NCBI GenBank assembly: GCA_965662575.1
Contig: CBFIHN010000044.1
Coordinates: 1 to 13,610 of the forward strand
Source of the DNA: CBFIHN01 sp965662575
Lineage (GTDB): Bacteria > Pseudomonadota > Gammaproteobacteria > Francisellales > CACEW01
Direction: 5' to 3'
DNA: 13,610 bases
Of this stretch, positions 8,118-13,610 are shown one piece after another. The notes beneath the pieces were generated by a model, which had not been told where the DNA came from, did no database searches, and saw only the letters and a program-made list of their open reading frames with translations. The position numbers and the translations under genes were made by a program. Position 1 is the first letter of the stretch; every line of letters begins with the position of its first letter.

Positions 8118-9166
8118 TGTGCTCGATGGCGTAAGAGATGATCCATTAAAACTAGGGCAATCATTGCCTCGGCAATCGGTACGGCACGAAAGCCAACGCA
8201 GGGATCATGACGTCCTTTAGTCACGACATCAACCTCATTGTTACTAGTATCAAGACTTTTGCCTGCCTGAATAAGGCTAGATGTTGGTTTGAGTGCAATG
8301 TGCACGATTAGATCTTGACCACTCGAAATTCCTGCTAATGTCCCACCGCTGTGATTGCTCAAAAACCCAGATTGATCCATTAGGTCACGATGTTGGCTCC
8401 CGGTCTGCGTAATCACGCCAAAACCATCGCCAATTTCCACGCCTTTAACGGCATTAATCCCCATCATTGCATGGGCAATATCGGCATCGAGTTTATCAAA
8501 AACTGGTTCACCTAAACCAATGGGCATATGCTCTGCAATAAGGGTTAGTCTTGCGCCAATAGAGTCACCTGCGCGGCGAAGCTGGGTAATTTTTTCTTCA
8601 AGTTGTGCTATCTGTGCGGTATTAGGGCAAAAAAAAGGATTTTGACTGACAGCATCCCAATGATCAAAATTTAGGACAATATCCCCCATTTGTGCCAAAT
8701 AGCCACGAATTTTTAAACCACAATGTTGTGCAAGATACTTCTTTGCAATGGCGCCTGCAGCAACACGCATGGCTGTTTCACGCGCAGAAGCTCGACCACC
8801 ACCACGATGATCGCGGATACCATATTTATGCCAATAGGTAAAATCGCCATGACCTGGGCGAAATTGATGTTGAATAGTGCCATAGTCTTTTGAGCGTTGA
8901 TCGGTATTCTCAATCAGCAAACCAATTGGTGTGCCGGTGGTTTGGCCCTCAAACACCCCAGATAAGATTTTGACTTGATCTTTTTCGCGGCGTTGAGTGG
9001 TATATTTCGAACTACCTGGTTTGCGACGATCTAGATCTGGTTGAATATCTTGCACAGATAGTGGCATGCCAGGTGGGCAGCCATCAATAATGCACCCTAA
9101 CGCTGGGCCATGACTCTCGCCAAATGTCGTCACGATAAAATGACGCCCAAAGCTATTGCCTGACAT
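8108..9166 (-). CDS. aroC: Chorismate synthase
   Basis: This encodes 352 residues (E. coli AroC has 361). AroC catalyses the last shikimate step, trans-1,4-elimination of phosphate from 5-enolpyruvylshikimate-3-phosphate to chorismate, using reduced FMN in the cytoplasm. All signature blocks are present: TTFGESHG near the N terminus (H19), RPGHGD (H106), the HRGGGRASARETAMRVAAGA block, INAVKGVEIGDGF, and GRHDPCVGFRAVPIAEAM near the C terminus. The two histidines correspond to the acid/base residues known from the family. The start at 9166 gives MSGNSFG, like the E. coli MAGNTIG, and lies 14 nt inside prmB. Its ribosome binding site is weak, which suggests translational coupling. Its stop overlaps the DedA-family start as ATGA. 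Confidence 0.98.
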   Translation of the reverse strand: MSGNSFGRHFIVTTFGESHGPALGCIIDGCPPGMPLSVQDIQPDLDRRKPGSSKYTTQRREKDQVKILSGVFEGQTTGTPIGLLIENTDQRSKDYGTIQHQFRPGHGDFTYWHKYGIRDHRGGGRASARETAMRVAAGAIAKKYLAQHCGLKIRGYLAQMGDIVLNFDHWDAVSQNPFFCPNTAQIAQLEEKITQLRRAGDSIGARLTLIAEHMPIGLGEPVFDKLDADIAHAMMGINAVKGVEIGDGFGVITQTGSQHRDLMDQSGFLSNHSGGTLAGISSGQDLIVHIALKPTSSLIQAGKSLDTSNNEVDVVTKGRHDPCVGFRAVPIAEAMIALVLMDHLLRHRAQCS

Positions 9167-10049
9167 TAGTGCTTGATTCCAAAGCGTGTATGAGATCTTG
9201 ATAGCTTAACAAAAATACGCCATCGCCACCATGTTCAAACTCAAGCCAAGTCCATGGCATTTTAGGGAAAGCCTTATTCAGGGCGTGTTGGCTATTGCCC
9301 ACTTCGACAATTAAGTAGCCTGTTTCGGTCAGGTAGTTTGCAGCATCTCGCAGAATCATTCGGGTTGCATCAAGGCCGTCATGACCAGAGGCTAGGCCAA
9401 GCTCGGGCTCTTGTCGATATTCTGCCGGTAATATTGCCATGTCCTGTGCGTCAACATAAGGTGGATTACTAATAATTAAATCATAGCGCTTTGTTGGAAT
9501 GGCTTGGAATAAGTTTGATTCAATGAGTTTAACCCGTTCTGCTAGTTTGTGTTCATGAATATTTCGCTGGGCCACGGTTAATGCCTGGGGACAAATATCG
9601 CTGGCATCAATCATAAGGTGTGGGTACTGTTGGGCTAAAGCAATGGCAATGCAGCCGCTTCCAGTACATAGGTCAAGCGCATGATGAGCGGAGTTAATAT
9701 CGAGCCAGGGGTGAAAATGATCAGCAATCAATTCAGCTAGTGGTGAACGTGGTACAAGGACATGTTCATTAATATAAAAACGATGACCGGCAAACCAGGC
9801 TGTATTCAATAGATAAGCTAAAGGTTTGCGAGATTTAATCCGGGCTTGGGCAATGTCATTAATGGCTTGTTGTTGCTCAGCAGTAATAACATGAGCAAGG
9901 ACATGATCACCACAGCTCGGGGGGAAGCCGAGTACGTGGGTAACCAAAAAAACGGCTTCATCCCAAGCATTATCGGTTCCATGACCATAGTAGAGTTCAG
10001 CCTGATCAAATTGTTGATAAACTTTTTCTATATAGCGTCCAACGGTCAT
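9153..10049 (-). CDS. prmB: Ribosomal protein L3 N5-glutamine methyltransferase
   Basis: This encodes 298 residues (E. coli PrmB has 310) of the HemK/PrmC-type methyltransferases, acting on a glutamine of ribosomal protein L3 with S-adenosylmethionine. An N-terminal helical substrate-recognition domain (about 1-95) is followed by the Rossmann methyltransferase fold. Motif I is ALDLCTGSGCIAIA (124-137), and the substrate-glutamine motif NPPY is at 195-198. LVPRSPLAEL near residue 100 favours PrmB; PrmC usually has PRPDTE there. Placement immediately upstream of aroC matches E. coli and many other gammaproteobacteria. The start overlaps the stop of the preceding KfrA-like gene as ATGA (10046-10049), and the stop lies 14 nt inside aroC. 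Confidence 0.95.
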   Translation of the reverse strand: MTVGRYIEKVYQQFDQAELYYGHGTDNAWDEAVFLVTHVLGFPPSCGDHVLAHVITAEQQQAINDIAQARIKSRKPLAYLLNTAWFAGHRFYINEHVLVPRSPLAELIADHFHPWLDINSAHHALDLCTGSGCIAIALAQQYPHLMIDASDICPQALTVAQRNIHEHKLAERVKLIESNLFQAIPTKRYDLIISNPPYVDAQDMAILPAEYRQEPELGLASGHDGLDATRMILRDAANYLTETGYLIVEVGNSQHALNKAFPKMPWTWLEFEHGGDGVFLLSYQDLIHALESSTNVRQ

Positions 10050-10837
10050 AATGGCCTTTTTAGTTCAACGATAAAGCGGTTGACCTGATCAAATTGTTCA
10101 CGATAGTGATTAATATCCATGTCATATTGTTGTTGCAATGCTGTATTTTTACTTTTCCAATCACTAATTTCTGCATCCGCTTCTTGACGGAAATGGTTAA
10201 TACGTTTGATGGTTTGTTCTTTAATTGCATCTGCATACTCGCAAGCTTCACGGGCAGTTTTCTCTAGTGCTTCGCGGATGGCTTGCTCTTTGCTTAGTTC
10301 GGCCTGTAATTGACGCACTCGTAAAATAAGCTGCGACTTATCTAAGTCATTCAGTTCGACCGCCGGTTTAACAGTAACCGGCTCAGTCGGTTCAATAGTC
10401 AGTTTGTCCAGTTCAGGGCGCTTAATAACACGACGAATCGGTTTATCTTGTTTCGCTTTTTTTTGTGAGGGTTCTGGTCTGTTTTCTTGCGGTGCTTTGG
10501 CTTTTTTTTGTTTGTTAAGCATGGCGAAAGAGGGCGCTTTTTTACGTTTTACCGGCTGCTCTGGTTGTGCTTCATCTTTGACTATTGACGGCTGCTTGAC
10601 TTTGGGTTTGCTTTCAGTGGTGGTTATTTTAAGCTCTAATTGGGGTTCGCCAGAATCAGTTTTATGACGAGGCGTGTTTTTAGTTGCTTTCCATTGACGT
10701 AAAAAATTACTGATGGTTGTGCTGCTTCCTTTGCCTAACTGCTCTCTCACATTACTAATTGTTGGCTTTTTGGCGTCCTGCTCAAGTGCTAATGCTGCTG
10801 CAACAACTTGTTCATAGCTAATACCAGTACGTGGCAT
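10046..10837 (-). CDS. KfrA-like DNA-binding protein with coiled-coil C terminus
   Basis: This encodes 263 residues. Residues 1-50 (MPRTGISYEQVVAAALAL, then PTISNVREQLGKGSSTTISN) match the N-terminal helix-turn-helix of the KfrA family, known mainly from plasmid partition and regulation but also found on chromosomes. Residues about 55-165 form a low-complexity linker rich in Lys, Pro, Glu and Gln, probably disordered and able to contact DNA. Residues about 165-255 are heptad-like and charged, a likely coiled coil for oligomerisation. KfrA proteins bind inverted repeats in their own promoters, and a perfect 14-bp dyad lies 39 nt upstream of this start. A good Shine-Dalgarno, AAGGA (10845-10849), lies 7 nt from the ATG. 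The gene leads a coupled operon with prmB, aroC and the DedA gene. What the protein regulates is unknown. It lacks plasmid context here. Confidence 0.8.
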   Translation of the reverse strand: MPRTGISYEQVVAAALALEQDAKKPTISNVREQLGKGSSTTISNFLRQWKATKNTPRHKTDSGEPQLELKITTTESKPKVKQPSIVKDEAQPEQPVKRKKAPSFAMLNKQKKAKAPQENRPEPSQKKAKQDKPIRRVIKRPELDKLTIEPTEPVTVKPAVELNDLDKSQLILRVRQLQAELSKEQAIREALEKTAREACEYADAIKEQTIKRINHFRQEADAEISDWKSKNTALQQQYDMDINHYREQFDQVNRFIVELKRPL

Positions 10838-10875
10838 GGGGTTTTCCTTACATTGAGATTAGTGACAAAAAGCAC

Positions 10876-10889
10876 GTGATGAGCATCAC
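10876..10889. promoter_or_regulatory. Perfect 14-bp dyad, candidate operator of the KfrA-like gene
   Basis: GTGATG and CATCAC, separated by AG, form a perfect inverted repeat. It lies between the tRNA-Lys gene and the KfrA-like start, where a minus-strand transcript from the TATACA box (10898-10893) would begin. Autoregulation through a promoter-proximal inverted repeat is known for KfrA; binding here is inference. Confidence 0.45.
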
Positions 10890-10892
10890 TGT

Positions 10893-10898
10893 TGTATA
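10893..10898 (-). promoter_or_regulatory. Possible -10 box for the KfrA-like/prmB/aroC operon
   Basis: TATACA on the minus strand matches four of the six bases of the sigma70 -10 consensus, about 56 nt before the start codon. The hexamer 17 nt further upstream (AACGGA) is a poor -35, so this promoter would need help. Transcription may instead come from the tRNA-Lys promoter. Confidence 0.3.
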
Positions 10899-10929
10899 GC
10901 TTAAGTTGGGGAAGATCCGTTTAAAACTA

Positions 10930-11005
10930 TGGTGGGTCGTGTAGGATTCGAACCTACGACCAATTGGTTAAAAGCCAACTGCTCTACCGACTGAGCTAAC
11001 GACCC
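10930..11005 (-). tRNA. tRNA-Lys (anticodon UUU), CCA encoded
   Basis: The 76-nt minus-strand sequence folds as a full cloverleaf. The acceptor stem GGGTCGT pairs with ACGACCC, the D-arm has GCTCAGTCGGTAGAGC, the anticodon loop is CTTTTAA with anticodon TTT at 10972-10970, and the T-arm contains GGTTCGAATCC. The terminal CCA is encoded (10932-10930). No intrinsic terminator is visible after it, and the KfrA-like gene starts 92 nt downstream. Confidence 0.97.
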
Positions 11006-11022
11006 ATCAGCTTGAGGCGGCA

Positions 11023-11050
11023 ATTATACCGAAAACAAAGTCGTTTGCAA
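11023..11050 (-). promoter_or_regulatory. sigma70 promoter of tRNA-Lys
   Basis: On the minus strand TTGCAA (11050-11045) is followed by a 16-nt spacer and a perfect TATAAT (11028-11023). The bases after the -10 box are GC-rich (GCCGCC), a discriminator typical of stable-RNA promoters under stringent control. The predicted start is about 10 nt before the mature tRNA 5' end. Confidence 0.8.
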
Positions 11051-11143
11051 CTTCTTTATGATCAAGATTTTAGTATTTTATGTGAAAGTGCTGTGTGAAT
11101 ATAAATTTTGGTCGCAGAAGTTTTTACCCTTGTTTGCCGTTGA

Positions 11144-12304
11144 TTACTTTAGAATGTTGGGGGTTACAAAAATCAGTAGTTCAGCTTTATGCTTAAGCTT
11201 ACTTTGGTGGCGGAAAAAAGCACCAATGAGGGGAATGTTACCTAACCAAGGTACCTGCTTAATATCATTTTCATTTTCTTGCACAAATATGCCGCCGAGG
11301 ACAATAGTCTTGCCGCTTTCGAGCCACACTTTTGTCTTCATGTGGGCGGTGGCAATAATCGGGGTATTGCCAGCAGCGCCGCTATATTGTGTGACGTGAT
11401 CTTTGCTAATCTGCAATTTTAACGTGATGCCATGTTTGGTGGTTATGTCAGGAGTTACCTGTAAGCCTAGTACCGCTTTTTTAAATTGTACTTGCGTTGA
11501 ACCATTTTCATTGATCGTGGCGTAAGGGACTTCACTACCTTGTTCTATTGAAGCGGTTTGTTGGTTGCTGACAGTTAAGTGTGGCGCAGAAATAACTTTC
11601 CCTTCATCTTCAGCTTCTAGTGCTTGTAGTTCCAAATCTAATAAAAAACCAGTTGGTAAGCTGCCTATGCTGAGGCCAATTTTTCCTGCACTGTTGGTCA
11701 ATCCATTATTGAGGGTTAAATTTTTTAAACCAAAATGATTGCCGATTGCTTTGGTACCAATGCTATGAAGTTTTATACCCCATTCTTTTATTGCACGTTC
11801 ATCGACCGCGGCAATGCGCGCTTTAATTGAAATTTGAGGTACAGCAATATCAATTGACTGGAGAAATTTTTTAATCGTGTTAATAGGCTTTAGGCCATCA
11901 TGAATCAGTAAAACGTTCGAGCGATCATCAAAAGAGATACGGCCATTGGGGCTGAGTAATTTCTCTGTTTTAATCAGTCTGGCAGCTGTTTTGACCGGCA
12001 AATAGTGGAGATGTATCTCCTGGTATTGGTAGGTATTAGAAGGTTTAGGTTGAATATAGATAATATTATCTTTGCTAGCTGCTCCGAGGTTTTGTGATGC
12101 AACAATAGCATCAAGAGCGTGTTGCCAAGATACTTGATTTAGTGCCAAGCTGATATTGCCTTTGACTTGTGGTGAAATGACTAAATTTTTATCTCCCAGT
12201 TTAGCCAAGTCTTGGAGGGCATCACGTATGGGCACTTTATCGAGGTTCAGTGTTAGGCCGTAACCTTGGCCAAGGTAGAGCCAAATAATGAGTAAATATT
12301 TCAT
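11144..12304 (-). CDS. Short PilQ/HofQ-type secretin
   Basis: This encodes 386 residues of the secretin family, which assembles into a ring-shaped outer-membrane pore for type IV pili or DNA uptake. A short Sec signal peptide (MKYLLIIWLYLGQG) precedes an STN-like N0 domain (about 17-86). An N1 domain follows (about 95-155, with LPVKTAARL and RSNVLLIHDG), then the secretin domain (about 157-386). Its hallmarks are VISAPHLTVSNQQTASIEQG, TKVWLESGKTIVLGGIF, and VPWLGNIPLIGAFFR with ELLIFVTPNI at the end. The AMIN domains found in long PilQ proteins are absent. The size is close to E. coli HofQ (about 412 residues) and Haemophilus ComE, secretins tied to competence. A Shine-Dalgarno AGGA (12315-12312) lies 7 nt before the ATG. 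The PilO-like gene lies 49 nt upstream. hofQ or pilQ would be a reasonable symbol. Confidence 0.92.
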   Translation of the reverse strand: MKYLLIIWLYLGQGYGLTLNLDKVPIRDALQDLAKLGDKNLVISPQVKGNISLALNQVSWQHALDAIVASQNLGAASKDNIIYIQPKPSNTYQYQEIHLHYLPVKTAARLIKTEKLLSPNGRISFDDRSNVLLIHDGLKPINTIKKFLQSIDIAVPQISIKARIAAVDERAIKEWGIKLHSIGTKAIGNHFGLKNLTLNNGLTNSAGKIGLSIGSLPTGFLLDLELQALEAEDEGKVISAPHLTVSNQQTASIEQGSEVPYATINENGSTQVQFKKAVLGLQVTPDITTKHGITLKLQISKDHVTQYSGAAGNTPIIATAHMKTKVWLESGKTIVLGGIFVQENENDIKQVPWLGNIPLIGAFFRHQSKLKHKAELLIFVTPNILK

Positions 12305-12353
12305 ATCAATATCCTATTTTTGAAGTAGCAAACAGTTCCATGCTGAAGAAGTC

Positions 12354-13154
12354 CTAGCTCTTTAAGTAGTATGTATTATTCTGGTGAGTGAGTATTATTT
12401 GATTTTTGTTAATTGAGCGGACTTGCCAGTGGGCTAAGCCAATCAAGTTGCCGTTAATAACCCGCTCACTTTTGTTATGGTCACGCACTAATGCTAATGA
12501 TTTACCTTGCTGTTGGTTATAGCCAATATAGTGCAGTTGTTCCACGGGTGTTGTTGGAAATAGAGGGTTAACTTTTTGACTGCTTGGGGTAAAAATATTA
12601 CGCATAACACCATGGCTAGTGTTGGCCTGATAGTCAATCGTTGTGGGGCTAAGTTTTAAACTCAAAGATTTTCCCATTTTTCCCCAACGCATTTCTTTGA
12701 TGAGCAGCAAGGGTGATGAGGTCATGACTTGATGAAGAAATTTCTGACTAGGTATAAATGGTCCGGTGGTGTGCAAGGAGATGATATATTTAGATTGTTT
12801 GCTTGTGGCGGATAGTTTCTCGATGCTTAATGGATATGCTTCAATTAGTTGGCTGAGGTATTGTAATTGATCATCGTTTTTGATTGGGGGGATGTTTTTT
12901 TGTGCCAGTAATTGTTGGTTTTGTTGAATTTTTTGTTTGAGCTGCATGATTTTATTTTGTGCAGAGGGTTGTTGTAATTTTGATAAGATTGATAAATAAA
13001 ATTGGCGCTGGCGCAGTGCCTGTTGTTTGTAGGGTAGAACAAAATAATTATATCCAAAAAAGCAGAGTGTGCTACCAATGATTAATAACAATAGTATTTG
13101 TTGCCGCCAGTTTGCGAGAGCAAAACGATCCAGTTGCTGTGTGAACTTATGCAT
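12354..13154 (-). CDS. PilO-like alignment protein with PilP-like C-terminal domain (apparent fusion)
   Basis: This encodes 266 residues. A short cytoplasmic N terminus is followed by one membrane helix (about 20-40), a Gln-rich coiled coil (about 45-88) and a PilO-like periplasmic domain (about 95-176, with SQKFLHQVMTSSPLLLIKEM and a closing LSLKLSPTTIDYQ). From about residue 184 the sequence turns PilP/HofP-like: RNIFTPSSQ, NPLFPTTPVEQLHYIGY, LALVRDHNKSERVINGN, LIGLAHWQV, then two short beta strands. In relatives PilP is a separate inner-membrane lipoprotein that links PilN-PilO to PilQ. Here no separate pilP gene lies between this gene and the secretin. The fused domain would be anchored by the PilO helix, replacing the lipoprotein anchor. 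The start overlaps the PilN-like gene by 8 nt. Both halves are divergent, so the assignment rests on position and motif pattern. Confidence 0.72.
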   Translation of the reverse strand: MHKFTQQLDRFALANWRQQILLLLIIGSTLCFFGYNYFVLPYKQQALRQRQFYLSILSKLQQPSAQNKIMQLKQKIQQNQQLLAQKNIPPIKNDDQLQYLSQLIEAYPLSIEKLSATSKQSKYIISLHTTGPFIPSQKFLHQVMTSSPLLLIKEMRWGKMGKSLSLKLSPTTIDYQANTSHGVMRNIFTPSSQKVNPLFPTTPVEQLHYIGYNQQQGKSLALVRDHNKSERVINGNLIGLAHWQVRSINKNQIILTHQNNTYYLKS

Positions 13155-13610
13155 ACTTGAGTGCCAGGCGGAATTTTGTCAGCTGATCTTGGTGGGTAAG
13201 CTGTTTGATCTTGCTGGCATTGATACACTGCATGTGCTTGAGTTTCTGCAAAAAATGAGTCAGCAGTGATGATGAGGGGGTGGAGCCGCTTAAGTTCATT
13301 GTCTGCGTATTAGTCTGCCATTGAGACAACCTGATCTCACGAGGTAAGTAGGTGACAATGCAGTCATAAGCTGTTTGCCAGTGCTGTGCTAATTGAATGG
13401 TTTTATGTTGCAGTTTGAGTTTGTGCGCCACTATTTTGTCTTTGGTAATTAAGTCTTTTAATTGCTTTTTATCTTGAAGTCTTTGTTGCCATTTTTTTTG
13501 ATATTGTTCATATTTAGCGGTATTTTGCTGTAATTGATGCCGCCAATGTTGTTGACAGTAGGCATTGATCAAGCCGCTACTCAGCACCAGGCCGATAATG
13601 GCAGCAACAA
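13147..13610 (-). CDS. PilN-like inner-membrane protein, partial (5' end outside window)
   Basis: The frame is open through the window edge, giving 153 visible residues. The first visible residues (VAAIIGLVLSSGLINAY) continue a hydrophobic membrane helix, so the GTG at 13587 lies inside that helix and is not the real start. A Gln/Lys-rich coiled coil follows (about visible residues 25-75), then a small periplasmic domain with LPREIRLSQWQ and MNLSGSTPSSSLLTHFLQKL. This matches the PilN/HofN plan of a single helix, a coil and a ferredoxin-like fold with the LPxxIxLxxW and L-x-G-x-x-x-S patterns. PilN pairs with PilO and binds cytoplasmic PilM. pilM/hofM is expected just beyond the window edge. 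The stop overlaps the PilO-like start by 8 nt. Confidence 0.78.
   Translation of the reverse strand, partial: VAAIIGLVLSSGLINAYCQQHWRHQLQQNTAKYEQYQKKWQQRLQDKKQLKDLITKDKIVAHKLKLQHKTIQLAQHWQTAYDCIVTYLPREIRLSQWQTNTQTMNLSGSTPSSSLLTHFLQKLKHMQCINASKIKQLTHQDQLTKFRLALKYA

Noticed and set aside
10404..10667. Plus-strand 87-residue Ser/Cys/Leu-rich open frame
   Set aside because: It is the complement of the Lys/Pro/Glu-rich linker of the KfrA-like gene; repetitive codons there open the opposite frame.
10046..10837. KfrA-like gene as proof of an integrated plasmid or mobile element
   Set aside because: No replication, partition, integrase or transposase gene is nearby, and the gene is coupled to housekeeping genes. 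The adjacent tRNA shows no direct repeat of its 3' end that would suggest an attachment site.
11058..11399. Plus-strand 113-residue open frame over the secretin 3' end and tRNA upstream region
   Set aside because: It is antisense to the conserved secretin C terminus, and its composition looks like a shadow of that gene. It would also run over the tRNA-Lys -35 surroundings.
13147..13587. GTG at 13587 as the start of the PilN-like gene
   Set aside because: The frame continues upstream with hydrophobic residues (VAAIIGL) that belong to the membrane helix, so the true start lies outside the window.

Overview
The window looks like chromosomal DNA of a gammaproteobacterium with a moderately A+T-leaning genome. 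RpoB and RpoC follow the Escherichia coli proteins almost residue for residue (RpoC has the same active-site numbering, D460/D462/D464). prmB lies directly before aroC, an adjacency typical of Gammaproteobacteria, and a type IV pilus/competence (pilN-pilO-pilP-pilQ or hofNOPQ) cluster is present. I cannot name the genus from the sequence alone.

Layout, left to right. (1) 1-1037: the 3' quarter of rpoB, then a 79-nt spacer with a strong hairpin, then complete rpoC (1117-5328, TTG start). (2) 5329-5671: a non-coding stretch with a UUCG-capped hairpin and an intrinsic terminator that closes the rpoBC operon. (3) 5672-7531: a lone plus-strand gene for a large polytopic membrane protein resembling GT-C glycosyltransferases. 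(4) 7521-10837, minus strand, read right to left: a KfrA-like DNA-binding coiled-coil protein, prmB, aroC and a DedA-family (YohD-like) membrane protein. All three junctions overlap (ATGA, 14 nt, ATGA), so this is a tightly coupled operon. The last gene overlaps the end of the convergent GT-C gene by 11 nt. (5) 10930-11005, minus: tRNA-Lys(UUU) with encoded CCA and a near-consensus sigma70 promoter. (6) 11144-13610, minus: the end of a pil/hof operon, comprising a partial PilN-like gene, a PilO-like gene whose C terminus looks like PilP (apparent PilO-PilP fusion), and a short HofQ/PilQ-type secretin.

How the parts work together. RpoB and RpoC form the RNA polymerase catalytic core. PrmB methylates ribosomal protein L3 and AroC completes the shikimate pathway; these housekeeping genes are coupled to a KfrA-like gene whose promoter region carries a perfect 14-bp dyad, a plausible operator. 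The Pil proteins would form the inner-membrane alignment complex and outer-membrane pore of a pilus or DNA-uptake machine.

I see no CRISPR array, insertion sequence, toxin-antitoxin pair or obvious defence system. The items most worth a second look are the PilO-PilP fusion, the KfrA-like gene with its dyad, and the structured RNA elements around rpoC.
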